From NCBI RefSeq assembly GCF_001730305.1, contig NZ_MIJY01000046.1, positions 62,001 through 126,000 of the forward strand: a stretch of DNA of 64,000 bases. The letters run 5' to 3'. A model generated the notes under the pieces. It had not been told where the DNA came from, did not search any database, and saw nothing but the letters and a program-made list of their open reading frames with translations. The translations under genes and the position numbers were made by a program. Source of the stretch: Enterococcus termitis. Lineage in GTDB: Bacteria > Bacillota > Bacilli > Lactobacillales > Enterococcaceae. This document shows positions 39,674 through 48,136 of the stretch, one piece after another; within the stretch, counting starts at the first letter, position 1, and each line of letters starts with the position of its first letter.

Positions 39674-39735
39674 AAGTAAAAAGAATAGGACAGAAGAGAG
39701 AGTGCTTCTGATTCCAGCGTTTATTCGGATTCCAA

Positions 39736-39780
39736 GTGAGTGGGACATGACTCGAAGAGTTATGTCCCACTCACGTTTTT
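39736..39780. terminator. Terminator hairpin of the GGGACAT...ATGTCCC family
   Basis: GTGAGTGGGACATGACTC (39736-39753) pairs with GAGTTATGTCCCACTCAC (39757-39774) with a GAA loop and following T run. The core resembles the first hairpin of the repeat at 6197-6233. Confidence 0.85.
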
Positions 39781-39875
39781 TTACAAAAAATAGCAAGCTC
39801 TATGAGTGATAGATTGACAGATGTCTTTTTTTGTTGAACAATATGTCTTAAGAATAGAAAAGAGGCAGATATATA

Positions 39876-41009
39876 TTGATTAACGACCAATTGATAGACA
39901 TTCGTAGAGAATTGCACCAAATACCAGAAATCGGATTAGAAGAAGTAAAGACACAAGAGAAATTATTGGCGTATATTCGCTTGATCGATAAAGAATATGT
40001 AGAAACAAAAACTTGGCAAACTGGGATCTTAGTTTTTGTGCACGGAAAGGCTCCGAAAAAAACGATTGGCTGGCGAGCAGATATTGATGGTCTACCAATC
40101 ACAGAGGAAGTGGCGTCCGATTTTCAATCGATTTATAAGGGATACATGCATGCTTGTGGTCACGATTTTCATATGACGATTGCTTTAGGCTTATTAGAGA
40201 AAATGGCCCAAGAGCAGCCTGAAAACAATTATTTGTTTCTTTTTCAGCCAGCGGAAGAAAATGAAGCTGGCGGCATGTTGATGTATGATGGCGGAGCATT
40301 CGGTGATTGGCTGCCGAATGAATTTTACGGCTTGCATGTCAATCCTGATTTACCAGTGGGAACGATTACTACCAAAGTGGGAACATTGTTTGCTGCTACT
40401 TGCGAAATACACGTTACATTGAATGGGAAAGGGGGACATGCGGCGTTTCCTCAAGATTCAAACGATATGCTAGTGGCTGGCATGAGCTTTGTTCAGCAAG
40501 CACAAACGATTGTGAGTCGCAATGTAAATCCTGTAGAAGGAGCCGTTGTAACCTTCGGAACGTTTAATGCCGGAAGTGCCACAAATGTGATAGCAGGAGA
40601 AGCTAAAATTACCGGCACGATTCGAACCTTGACTGAAGAAATGAATCAATTGACGCAAAAAAGAGTCAGAGAAATTGGCGAAGGAATTGCAAAATCGTTT
40701 AACTGTGAAGTGGACGTTTTTTTAGATCAAAAAGGCTACGTTCCGGTTATCAATGATCGAGAAACGACCGAACGATTTATGTCATTTATGGAAAAAGAGA
40801 AGGGTGTTTCTTTCTATGAAGCAGGTGTTGCAATGACAGGGGAAGATTTTGGTTATTTGTTATCAAAAGTTCCAGGCACAATGTTTTGGCTGGGCGTCGA
40901 TAGTCCCTATGGGCTGCATTCTGCAAAGTTTGATCCAAAAGAAGAGGCGATTCCTTTGGCAGTAAAACATATTGCTGCATTTTTAAAATCCTTAGATAGT
41001 GAAAAATAA
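39876..41009 (+). CDS. dapL: N-acetyldiaminopimelate deacetylase
   Basis: An M20-family metallopeptidase homologue of 377 residues that removes the acetyl group in the DapH branch of lysine/diaminopimelate synthesis. It shows [14 protein letters not shown], the metal ligands in [11 protein letters not shown] (near residue 90), [16 protein letters not shown] (near 130), the dimerisation lid region, and GEDFGYLL plus LHSAKFDP near the C-terminus. The start is TTG at 39876 after AGAGGCAG. It is functionally linked to dapH, from which it is separated by the MacAB-like operon. Symbol usage varies (ykuR). Confidence 0.88.
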   Translation: MINDQLIDIRRELHQIPEIGLEEVKTQEKLLAYIRLIDKEYVETKTWQTGILVFVHGKAPKKTIGWRADIDGLPITEEVASDFQSIYKGYMHACGHDFHMTIALGLLEKMAQEQPENNYLFLFQPAEENEAGGMLMYDGGAFGDWLPNEFYGLHVNPDLPVGTITTKVGTLFAATCEIHVTLNGKGGHAAFPQDSNDMLVAGMSFVQQAQTIVSRNVNPVEGAVVTFGTFNAGSATNVIAGEAKITGTIRTLTEEMNQLTQKRVREIGEGIAKSFNCEVDVFLDQKGYVPVINDRETTERFMSFMEKEKGVSFYEAGVAMTGEDFGYLLSKVPGTMFWLGVDSPYGLHSAKFDPKEEAIPLAVKHIAAFLKSLDSEK

Positions 41010-41061
41010 AAGACAAGAGCAGAAGCTGATGCATAAAAAAGGCTTCTGTTCTTGTCTTATT
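41010..41061. terminator. Bidirectional terminator between dapL and mscS
   Basis: AAGACAAGAGCAGAAGC pairs with GCTTCTGTTCTTGTCTT (one G-U pair); its sequence resembles the terminator at 1441. Confidence 0.85.
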
Positions 41062-41066
41062 CATTA

Positions 41067-42059
41067 TTATTTTAGAGTGATCGGTGTGTTTGGTATAGTG
41101 AAATCTGCTTCAGAAAGTTTTTTGACGTATTGAGCTAAAAATTCTTCTCTGATCGTCGCTTGCTTTCCATTTAAAACATACATTGTCGTACGAACGGCAA
41201 AATTTCCATTGCCGAGATCGACCATACCAAAGATAGTTGGTCCAGATTGAATGCTTTCAGAAAATTTTTCTTTCAATTCTTGATTTACTTGATCGATGAT
41301 CGTTATGATTTGATCATAGCCTTCATCGGGCATGATGCGGACATCGATTAAGACTTGCATATTTGAACGAGAAAGATTGCTGATCGTAGTGATATTGCGA
41401 TTAGGAATGAAATGAACGGTGCCGTCCAGCGCCTTCATTTGAATCGTTCGTAAGCCGACAGAAGTCACAGTGCCTTCGATTCCTAAGGCAGTTAAGCGGA
41501 CATAATCACCTACGTCCATTTGCTGCTCCAAAATGATAAAAAAGCCAGTAATAATATCGTTCATGAATCCTTGTGCCCCTAAACCAATGGCGACACCAGC
41601 AATCCCGGCACCTGCCAACAACGAGCCCACTGGCACGCCAACAGTTGTTAATAAGGAATAGATGAAAAAGAAAAACAGCGTGTATTGAAAGGCATTGTTG
41701 ATCAAGGTATGCAAGGTTTTTAAACGGCTTTCACTAAAGGATTGCTTTTTACTATAGTTGCTATAAGCACGATCAATCAATAACTTGCCCACTCGATTAA
41801 GAATGACAAAAAGTAAAATCAATAAAAGTAAGTAAATCGTTTTTTCGATCACGGTAGCTAAGATTTGATCCCAATTGATATTGTTCCAAAAGCGTTGGAG
41901 CGCATTGATTTTAGTTTCAGTTGCCGCTTTTATATCTACGACGGAATCTACAGTGCTGTCTAATGTTTCAGTAGAAACGGATTGTCCAACAATAAACAAG
42001 GGTAGCCCAACTTTCTTTTTAAAATTTGTCTTGATCAGAAACGAGTTTTTTTCTGTCAT
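41067..42059 (-). CDS. MscS-family mechanosensitive channel
   Basis: A 330-residue membrane protein that opens under hypo-osmotic stress. An N-terminal extension is followed by about three helices (around 70-90, 115-140, 145-165). The pore helix is GSLLAGAGIAGVAIGLGAQ, then the MscS beta domain (YVRLTALGIEGTVTSVGLRTIQMKALDG, FIPNRNITTISNLSR) and an alpha/beta C-terminal domain. The ATG at 42059 has no Shine-Dalgarno; a TATACT -10 ends only 6 bases upstream, so either the mRNA is leaderless or translation starts further inside. Confidence 0.88.
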   Translation of the reverse strand: MTEKNSFLIKTNFKKKVGLPLFIVGQSVSTETLDSTVDSVVDIKAATETKINALQRFWNNINWDQILATVIEKTIYLLLLILLFVILNRVGKLLIDRAYSNYSKKQSFSESRLKTLHTLINNAFQYTLFFFFIYSLLTTVGVPVGSLLAGAGIAGVAIGLGAQGFMNDIITGFFIILEQQMDVGDYVRLTALGIEGTVTSVGLRTIQMKALDGTVHFIPNRNITTISNLSRSNMQVLIDVRIMPDEGYDQIITIIDQVNQELKEKFSESIQSGPTIFGMVDLGNGNFAVRTTMYVLNGKQATIREEFLAQYVKKLSEADFTIPNTPITLK

Positions 42060-42111
42060 AGTAATAGTATACTTTAAATTGAAAAAAGATGTAATTATTT
42101 CTGAAAAAAGG

Positions 42112-42141
42112 TTAACAAAATGATTGGGAATGTGTTACAAT
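42112..42141 (+). promoter_or_regulatory. ilvE promoter
   Basis: TTAACA (42112-42117), 18-bp spacer, TACAAT (42136-42141) with an extended TGT just before it; 24 bases before the start codon. Confidence 0.55.
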
Positions 42142-42165
42142 ATTCTGAAAATAAGGAGTGATCGT

Positions 42166-43182
42166 ATGACATTAGACTGGAATAATTTAGGCTTTGATTA
42201 TATAAAAACACCATTTCGCTATATTTCAATGTGGAAAGACGGCCAATGGGACGATGGAAAGCTGACAGAGGACAATGTTCTTCATCTGCACGAAGGCTCC
42301 GCTGCGCTTCATTATGGACAACAGTGCTTTGAAGGGCTTAAAGCCTATCGCTGCAAGGATGGTTCTATCAATTTATTCAGAGTAGATGAAAATGCTAAAC
42401 GAATGAATCGAAGTGCTAAGCGTCTTTTGATGGCAGAGGTTCCAGAAGAGAAATTTATTCAAGCAGTTGAAGAAGTTGTCAAAGCAAATGAAGCATTTGT
42501 CCCGCCCTATGGAAGTGGAGGCACACTTTACATTAGACCTTTATTGATCGGTGTAGGTCAAGGGATCGGTGTGCATCCTGCTCCAGAATATCTATTTACA
42601 GTCTTTTGTATGCCGGTCGGTGCTTACTTTAAAGGTGGTTTGGTTCCGACGAACTTTATTGTCTCTGACTATGATCGTGCTGCACCACAAGGAACCGGAG
42701 CAATTAAAGTGGGCGGCAACTATGCAGCAAGTTTATTACCAGGTGAAGAAGCGAAGGAAAGAAGCTTTTCAGACTGTATCTATTTAGATCCTGCAACCCA
42801 TACAAAAATTGAAGAAGTAGGTTCAGCCAATTTCTTCGGGATCACAAAAGATGATCGATTTGTCACACCATTGTCTCCTTCGATTTTACCAAGTATCACG
42901 AAATATTCATTACTATACTTGGCTGAGCATAATCTTGGATTAGAAGCAGCAGAAGAAGATGTATATCTTGATTCTCTTGATCAGTATAAAGAGGCTGGTG
43001 CTTGCGGAACAGCCGCTGTGATTTCTCCAATTGGAGGTATTCAGACCCAAGATGAGTTTCATGTGTTTTACAGTGAGACTGAAGTTGGACCAGTTACTCA
43101 AAAGCTCTATGATGAATTGACAGGTATTCAATTTGGAGACCTTCCAGATCCAGCTGATTGGATCAGAAATATAACAGTATAA
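42166..43182 (+). CDS. ilvE: Branched-chain amino acid aminotransferase
   Basis: A PLP-dependent fold-type IV transaminase (338 residues) interconverting Leu/Ile/Val and their 2-oxo acids. Seen are LHEGSAALHYGQQCFEGLKAYR, the PLP-lysine segment GAIKVGGNYAAS (near residue 180), YLDPATHTKIEEVGSANFFG and ACGTAAVISPIG. The ATG at 42166 follows AAGGAG; upstream in-frame ATGs lack one. It is monocistronic. With no biosynthetic ilv/leu genes nearby, a role in amino acid degradation or recycling is plausible. Confidence 0.94.
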   Translation: MTLDWNNLGFDYIKTPFRYISMWKDGQWDDGKLTEDNVLHLHEGSAALHYGQQCFEGLKAYRCKDGSINLFRVDENAKRMNRSAKRLLMAEVPEEKFIQAVEEVVKANEAFVPPYGSGGTLYIRPLLIGVGQGIGVHPAPEYLFTVFCMPVGAYFKGGLVPTNFIVSDYDRAAPQGTGAIKVGGNYAASLLPGEEAKERSFSDCIYLDPATHTKIEEVGSANFFGITKDDRFVTPLSPSILPSITKYSLLYLAEHNLGLEAAEEDVYLDSLDQYKEAGACGTAAVISPIGGIQTQDEFHVFYSETEVGPVTQKLYDELTGIQFGDLPDPADWIRNITV

Positions 43183-43202
43183 TCTGATAACACTTTTTCT
43201 AT

Positions 43203-43243
43203 AAGACGGAAATGACGATGTATGCGTGATTTCCGTCTTTTTA
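43203..43243 (+). terminator. Terminator of ilvE
   Basis: AAGACGGAAAT-AC / GT-ATTTCCGTCTT stem (43203-43239) followed by TTTTA. Confidence 0.8.
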
Positions 43244-43267
43244 TATTGATGAAGAAAATTCTTAGCT

Positions 43268-43296
43268 TTTCCATCTAGACTTTTTAGGAGTATAAT
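43268..43296 (+). promoter_or_regulatory. Aldo/keto reductase promoter
   Basis: TTTCCA (43268-43273), 17-bp spacer and a consensus TATAAT (43291-43296), 40 bases before the start codon. Confidence 0.55.
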
Positions 43297-43336
43297 AAAA
43301 TAAGAAGCTATTTTGATAGAAAGGAATGATGGTTAC

Positions 43337-44161
43337 ATGACTTTTGAAACAACAAAAAAATTAGCAAATGGTTCAGTTATTCCACGTTTAGGATTAGGTG
43401 TCTGGAAAGTGGAGGACGGAACAGAAGCAGTCGATTCTGTGAAATGGGCGCTGGAAAGTGGGTATCGTTTGATCGATACTGCTGCAGCGTATAAAAACGA
43501 AGCAGGTGTAGGTAAAGGAATCCGCGAATCTGGTGTGCCCAGAGAAGAGATTTTCGTCACTACTAAATTATGGAATGCTGATCAAGGATATGAATCAACA
43601 CTAAAAGCGTTTGATGAAAGTTTAAAAAGACTTGATTTAGATTACGTTGATCTATACTTGATTCACTGGCCAGTAGAAGGCAAATATAAGGACTCTTGGC
43701 GGGCGATGGAAGAAATTTATCGCAGCGGTCGTGCAAAAGCGATAGGTGTTTCTAATTTTCATGAGCACCATCTTGAAGAACTGTTGAAAGATGCCACCGT
43801 TTCACCAGCCGTAGATCAGATTGAAATTCATCCAACATTGACACAAGAGCCTTTACGCCGTTTTCTAGCAGATCATTCTATTGCGGCAGAAGCGTGGTCA
43901 CCTTTAGGCCAAGGGAAAATTCTAGAAAATCCTGTTTTAGTTGAAATTGGGAAAAAATACGATAAGACTGCCGCACAAGTAATCATCCGCTGGCATCTTC
44001 AAAACGACATCATTGTGATTCCTAAATCCGTACACAAGGATCGTATTAAACAAAATTTTGATGTATTTGATTTTGAACTAACGGAAGATGAACTTGAACA
44101 AATTAATCAATTAAATACAAATGAACGTTTAGGACCAGATCCAGATAATTTTGATTTCTAA
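43337..44161 (+). CDS. Aldo/keto reductase
   Basis: A 274-residue NADPH-dependent carbonyl reductase of the AKR5 (2,5-diketo-D-gluconate reductase-like) group. The catalytic tetrad is visible: Asp in LIDTAAAY and its Tyr, Lys in TTKLWN, and His in YLIHWP. The cofactor segment is IPKSVHKDRIKQN near residue 228. The ATG at 43337 is used; a longer TTG-initiated frame begins at 43313 but AAAGGA lies after that codon. It is monocistronic with a strong -10. It probably detoxifies aldehydes; the exact substrate is unknown. Confidence 0.92.
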   Translation: MTFETTKKLANGSVIPRLGLGVWKVEDGTEAVDSVKWALESGYRLIDTAAAYKNEAGVGKGIRESGVPREEIFVTTKLWNADQGYESTLKAFDESLKRLDLDYVDLYLIHWPVEGKYKDSWRAMEEIYRSGRAKAIGVSNFHEHHLEELLKDATVSPAVDQIEIHPTLTQEPLRRFLADHSIAAEAWSPLGQGKILENPVLVEIGKKYDKTAAQVIIRWHLQNDIIVIPKSVHKDRIKQNFDVFDFELTEDELEQINQLNTNERLGPDPDNFDF

Positions 44162-44182
44162 AAAATAAGTAGTTTTTTTAAT

Positions 44183-44230
44183 GAAAAAGGGGCAAGACTG
44201 AAAAATATCCTTCAGTCTTGCTCCTTTTTT
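44183..44230. terminator. Bidirectional terminator after the aldo/keto reductase
   Basis: AAAAAGGGGCAAGACTGAA pairs with TTCAGTCTTGCTCCTTTTT, with one G-T pair. Confidence 0.88.
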
Positions 44231-44238
44231 GTTAACTA

Positions 44239-44958
44239 TCATAGTGAATTGACAAAATAATCAAATAGTCCAAACTCTTTTGGCTCTACATCGAAACGTA
44301 GTTCTGGGTGCCATTGAACCCCTAAAATGCGTTGTTCAGGATCAATCGACTCAATTCCTTCTATTAATCCATCAGAAGAAACAGCACTGATTTTCAATGA
44401 TTCTGCTAATTTGTGAACGGCTTGATGATGATAGGAATTGACTTGTGCTTGTTCACCTAATAACGGATAAAGTAAACTATCCTGCTGAACGTTTACCTCA
44501 TGAGTAGCAAATTGAGGCAGTGTTGGTTCTTGGGTATGCTTGATCTCCCAGTTAGAATATAGAGAAAGATCTTGATACAGCGTACCGCCTAAAGCAACAT
44601 TGATCAACTGCATGCCTCTACAAACCGCAAAGATAGGTTTGTTTTGTTTGATTGCTTCTTTGATCAACGCAAGTTCAAATTCATCACGATTTCGATTGGT
44701 TTCTTGAAGCTTTGGATGAGGGGCTTCACCGTATAAATCAGGTGAGATATCTTGTCCTCCAGCTAATAATAATTTATCGATTTTCGCAATATATGCTTTT
44801 GCAGCTTCTGGTGAATCTATAGGTAAAACAAGCGGCAATCCTCCAGCTTGTTGTACAGCTGTTACGAATCCTTGCGGTGTATATGATACGTGGTTTCCGT
44901 GAAAAACATCAACGGAATGAATAATTTGGTTAGCGGCTATGCCGATAACTTTTTGCAT
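44239..44958 (-). CDS. Class I glutamine amidotransferase-like hydrolase (PuuD-like)
   Basis: A 239-residue member of the peptidase C26 family; PuuD hydrolyses gamma-glutamyl-GABA. It shows the catalytic triad cysteine in FAVCRGMQLINVALGG (near residue 112) and the His/Glu pair in GVQWHPEL (near 218), plus LAGGQDISPDLYGE. The polyamine-catabolic partners of PuuD are absent, so the real substrate is uncertain. It is followed on the + side by the terminator of the convergent aldo/keto reductase. Confidence 0.85.
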   Translation of the reverse strand: MQKVIGIAANQIIHSVDVFHGNHVSYTPQGFVTAVQQAGGLPLVLPIDSPEAAKAYIAKIDKLLLAGGQDISPDLYGEAPHPKLQETNRNRDEFELALIKEAIKQNKPIFAVCRGMQLINVALGGTLYQDLSLYSNWEIKHTQEPTLPQFATHEVNVQQDSLLYPLLGEQAQVNSYHHQAVHKLAESLKISAVSSDGLIEGIESIDPEQRILGVQWHPELRFDVEPKEFGLFDYFVNSL

Positions 44959-45035
44959 GAAATCACATCCTTATTAGTTCTGTAGCATTAGTTTATCATT
45001 GTTTCTCAAAAAAGAAAGTTAAATGGCTCGCCCAT

Positions 45036-45080
45036 TAAAAAGAAGCACAACTAGGCAAGAGGCCTAAAAGTGCTTCTGAG
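45036..45080 (-). terminator. Terminator of the glyoxalase-family gene
   Basis: On the minus strand AGAAGCAC (45077-45070) pairs with GTGCTTCT (45048-45041), inner AGGCC/GGCCT-like pairing, then TTTTTAA. Confidence 0.7.
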
Positions 45081-45085
45081 TTTGA

Positions 45086-45460
45086 TTAACGAGCTCGGAT
45101 CACTTCAATTTTATATCCATCAGGATCAGTGATGAAGTAATACGATGGAGGAGTGCCAGGCAAACCTTTCATATCAGTAACGTTAAAACCAGCATTTTTT
45201 TGTTCTTCGTGCAGTTTTTCGATTTCATCCGTGCTAATAGCAATATGACCGTAACCATCTCCTAAGTCGTATGCTTCGTGGTCATAGTTATACGTTAATT
45301 CAAGCTCGTACGCATCACCCGGTAATGTTAAATACACTAGCGTAAATTTATGTTCTGGAAAATCACGGCGACGACTTTCTTCAAAGTTGAACGCTTTTTG
45401 ATAAAATTCCAGTGACGCGTCTAAATCTTTGACACGTACACAAGTATGGGCCATTTTCAT
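45086..45460 (-). CDS. gloA: Glyoxalase I family protein (lactoylglutathione lyase-like)
   Basis: A 124-residue vicinal-oxygen-chelate protein that would isomerise the hemithioacetal of methylglyoxal and a thiol. Metal ligands expected for GloA are present: His in MAHTCVRVKDLD, Glu in YELELTYNYD, His in GYGHIAIS and Glu in YKIEVIRAR, and the length is standard. The ATG at 45460 is chosen because AAAGGA lies about 10 bases upstream; an ATG at 45469 is too close to it and longer frames lack a site. Confidence 0.88.
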   Translation of the reverse strand: MKMAHTCVRVKDLDASLEFYQKAFNFEESRRRDFPEHKFTLVYLTLPGDAYELELTYNYDHEAYDLGDGYGHIAISTDEIEKLHEEQKNAGFNVTDMKGLPGTPPSYYFITDPDGYKIEVIRAR

Positions 45461-45626
45461 ATGCGGCATCTTCCTTTCAAAATAAAAATATATCACAGAT
45501 AAAAATCTGTCGATACTCATATAGTAGCATAGACTTAACAGTGAATGGGATTTAAAAGACAAGATAATACTTGTTCATTAGAAAATTCTCATGTAAAATT
45601 GAGTTAAATGTAAAGGAGCTGTTTTT

Positions 45627-46061
45627 ATGGAAATACCGTCATTCGGTGAAAAATCGGAAACGTTGGTTTATAAAAAAAGGCTGGGTGCCTATATTATTGT
45701 GTCTAGAAATGATAATAGTGAGATTGTTTTAATCCAAGCACCGAATGGGGCTTATTTTTTACCTGGTGGAGAAATTGAACAAGGAGAAACCAAGGAAGCA
45801 GCGATCAATCGTGAAATGCTGGAAGAGTTGGGGATTGAAGTTGTGATTGGTGAGTATTTAGGTCAAGCAGATGAATATTTCCATTCACGGCATCGCTGTA
45901 CGGATTATTATAATCCAGGCTATTTTTTTGTGGCTGATGAGTGGAAGCAGGTTTGTGAGCCACTAGAAAAGACAAACGAGATTCGCTGGGTAAGTGTTGA
46001 AGAAGGGATCTCTTTACTAAAACGCGGTAGTCATAAGTGGGCAGTAAAAAAATGGCAATGA
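45627..46061 (+). CDS. Nudix hydrolase
   Basis: A 144-residue pyrophosphohydrolase with a complete Nudix box (residues 48-70: G-x5-E-x7-REMLEELGI). Substrates in this family range from oxidised dNTPs to NDP-sugars, and nothing here narrows it. AAAGGAG lies 8 bases before the ATG. It is followed after 110 bp by the PhzF-like gene on the same strand; no terminator is obvious between them, so co-transcription is possible. Confidence 0.9.
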   Translation: MEIPSFGEKSETLVYKKRLGAYIIVSRNDNSEIVLIQAPNGAYFLPGGEIEQGETKEAAINREMLEELGIEVVIGEYLGQADEYFHSRHRCTDYYNPGYFFVADEWKQVCEPLEKTNEIRWVSVEEGISLLKRGSHKWAVKKWQ

Positions 46062-46171
46062 ACGCCAATGCATTCAAAAATTGAAGAGATAGAAATTTAA
46101 GAAACACTGTGAATAATAATGAGTTTACGCAGCGTTTTACATGTTGTGATGAAAGAAGAAGGGGTGAGCTA

Positions 46172-47029
46172 ATGAAATTATCTGTTTATGTTGCTAGTGG
46201 CTTTAGCAAGGATCAAGAAGGAGGAAATAAAGCCGGAGTTGTATTTATGGACAATCCATTGACTACTGCTCAAAAAATGGCTGTTGCCAAACAATTAGGT
46301 TATGCAGAAACTGCGTTTATCTCGGCATCTGATCGTGCTGATTATAGATTTGAGTATTTTACACCAAAAGAGGAAGTGGCTTTGTGTGGACATGCTACAA
46401 TCGCTTCATTCGCTTTACTGATGCAAGGAAATAAAATCAGTAAAAATGAATACACGATAGAAACAAACAGTGGTATACTTACGATTTCTATAAAAGATGG
46501 TATGATCTTCATGGAACAAAACAAACCGATATTCTATGATATTTTATCTCCAAATGAGTTTGACGATTGTTTTGATAGTCAAGCGATCGATCGTACATAC
46601 CAAATTCAAGTAGTTTCCACAGGATTAAAAGATATTTTAGTTCCTATAAAAAGTGAAACAGCATTAGAAGCTCTAAAGCCTGATTTTGAGAAAATTGAAG
46701 AGATCAGCCAGAAGCATGATGTGGTCGGGCTGCATTTATATGCTTTTACTGATGATCGAATCATCTGCAGAAATTTTGCTCCGCTTTATGACATTAATGA
46801 GGAAGCGGCGACTGGTACTTCAAACGCAGCACTCGCTTGCTATTTGTATAAACATCGTTACTTGCAAAAAGAGCTGTATGTGTTTGAACAAGGCTATTCG
46901 TTAGAGTCGCCTTCTGAAATAGTCGTTAAATTAGCGACGAATAGCGACAATGAAATAGTCAATGTTTTTGTTGGTGGCAAAGGTCATTACTGTGAAACAA
47001 AGACTTTAACTATTGACAATGATGAATAA
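46172..47029 (+). CDS. PhzF-family isomerase
   Basis: A 285-residue protein of the PhzF/diaminopimelate epimerase-fold family. It has the catalytic Glu in LGYAETAFIS (near residue 46), FTPKEEVALCGHATIAS (near 72) and GTSNAALACYLY (near 228). The reaction of most members is unknown; PhzF itself isomerises a phenazine precursor, but no phenazine genes are here. The ATG at 46172 follows GGGGTGAG, so the longer frame from 46109 is rejected. Confidence 0.88.
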   Translation: MKLSVYVASGFSKDQEGGNKAGVVFMDNPLTTAQKMAVAKQLGYAETAFISASDRADYRFEYFTPKEEVALCGHATIASFALLMQGNKISKNEYTIETNSGILTISIKDGMIFMEQNKPIFYDILSPNEFDDCFDSQAIDRTYQIQVVSTGLKDILVPIKSETALEALKPDFEKIEEISQKHDVVGLHLYAFTDDRIICRNFAPLYDINEEAATGTSNAALACYLYKHRYLQKELYVFEQGYSLESPSEIVVKLATNSDNEIVNVFVGGKGHYCETKTLTIDNDE

Positions 47030-47040
47030 AAATGAAAGTT

Positions 47041-47082
47041 AATCATAAAGACCACTCGTTGATACGGGTGGTTTTTATGATT
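47041..47082 (+). terminator. Terminator of the PhzF-like gene
   Basis: AATCATAAAGACCACTCG pairs with CGGGTGGTTTTTATGATT (wobbles included), followed by TTTTC. Confidence 0.8.
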
Positions 47083-47366
47083 TTTCTCTAACTATTTCGG
47101 TTCAGATTTTGTTTTTGCTAGAAACAATTAGTGTCATGAATCAAGCCAGTAAACTACCTCTTGATGGGGATACTTTACAACAGTGGTATCGTTTTTGTCA
47201 GAGAGTTAGTTTTTCTGCTGAAGCAAAAAAGTAGAGACCACTTTTTGTGTTTGAGGCTGACAAAATAAGGCATAAAAAGAGATTGAAACCCTTTCATAAA
47301 CCGCTTATATTGAAATAGAACCAATAAGTCGTACGCTTGGTAAAAAATCAAGAGGGGTGTTGCATA
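47083..47366 (+). other. Intergenic leader of the unassigned PTS operon, with small frame
   Basis: It contains a 32-codon frame 47136-47234 beginning MNQASKLPLDGDTLQQWYRF, open upstream without a start, with no ribosome site; it may be a gene remnant. The promoter of the PTS operon follows at 47283-47311. Confidence 0.4.
47283..47311 (+). promoter_or_regulatory. PTS operon promoter with cre-like element
   Basis: TTGAAA (47283-47288), exact 17-bp spacer, TATATT (47306-47311). The -35 overlaps TGAAACCCTTTCA (47284-47296), an inverted repeat one base shorter than a CcpA cre site, so catabolite repression is possible. Confidence 0.55.
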
Positions 47367-47813
47367 TTGTTAAGTGATATGATCAAAAAAGAATTTATTC
47401 AGTTAGAACTTGAAGTGACTGATTGGGAAGAAGCGATTCGCCAATCCGCTGCACCTCTGTTGAACTTAGGAAAAATCACCGATGAGTATGTTGAGAAAAT
47501 TATTGAAACGACTCGAACGGTTGGGCCCTATATTGTTGTGACAAAGCATGTTGCCTTACCACACGCGCCAACTCAATATGGTGCCTTGGATTTAGCGATG
47601 GGGATCACTACATTAAAAACGCCAGTCATTTCTGGGAATAAAACGAATGATCCAGTCAAGTATTTGTTTTGTATGAGTGCTAAGGATAGCGAAACGCATT
47701 TAGAATCAATGGCAGAGCTGGTAAATTTACTGAGTGATAAAGAGTTCTATCAAGTATTAGATTCTGCAAAAGAACCACAAGAAATTTTGACGTATATATA
47801 TGAAAAGGAATAG
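47367..47813 (+). CDS. PTS EIIA component, mannitol/ascorbate type
   Basis: A 148-residue cytoplasmic phosphocarrier of the EIIA-2 fold. The phosphorylatable His is His66 in HVALPHAPT; NDPVKYLFCMSAKDSETHLE is the usual second block. It accepts phosphate from HPr and passes it to the EIIB encoded next. The TTG at 47367 is chosen, 9 bases after AGAGGGG. It is strikingly similar along its length to the C-terminal EIIA domain of the operon's regulator (51858-53933). It is the first gene of a seven-gene operon. Confidence 0.88.
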   Translation: MLSDMIKKEFIQLELEVTDWEEAIRQSAAPLLNLGKITDEYVEKIIETTRTVGPYIVVTKHVALPHAPTQYGALDLAMGITTLKTPVISGNKTNDPVKYLFCMSAKDSETHLESMAELVNLLSDKEFYQVLDSAKEPQEILTYIYEKE

Positions 47814-47825
47814 GAGATGAAAGCA

Positions 47826-48107
47826 ATGCATAAAGCACTTATTGCATGTCGAGCTGGAGTAGGATCAAGCTTGATGTTAAAAATAAAGACAGAACAGGTG
47901 ATCAAAGAACACGGGTTTCCAATTCAAGTGGAGCATTCTTCATTGGATGCGGTACCAGGTTTTGATGGCGATTTATTGATCACGTTGGCAGACGTTGCAG
48001 AAGAATTAAAGACACAAGGCTTGAAGCAAACAATTATTGGAATCAACAATATTGTTGATAAAGTTGAAATCGAAAGTAAGCTCAATGCTTTTTTGAATCA
48101 AGAATAG
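47826..48107 (+). CDS. PTS EIIB component, ascorbate/lactose-like family
   Basis: A 93-residue phosphocarrier whose phospho-cysteine is Cys8 in ALIACRAGVGSSLML, the typical P-loop of SgaB/UlaB-like EIIB proteins. The ATG at 47826 is preferred because AGGAG (47812-47816) would touch the alternative ATG at 47817. It transfers phosphate from EIIA to the incoming sugar at EIIC. The gene lies between EIIA and EIIC genes with short spacers. Confidence 0.88.
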   Translation: MHKALIACRAGVGSSLMLKIKTEQVIKEHGFPIQVEHSSLDAVPGFDGDLLITLADVAEELKTQGLKQTIIGINNIVDKVEIESKLNAFLNQE

Positions 48108-48136
48108 AATAGCTCGTTTAAAGGAGATGAAAATTA

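Noticed and set aside
47284-47297. A canonical CcpA cre site
   Set aside because: The element is one base shorter than the consensus, so it is reported only as cre-like.
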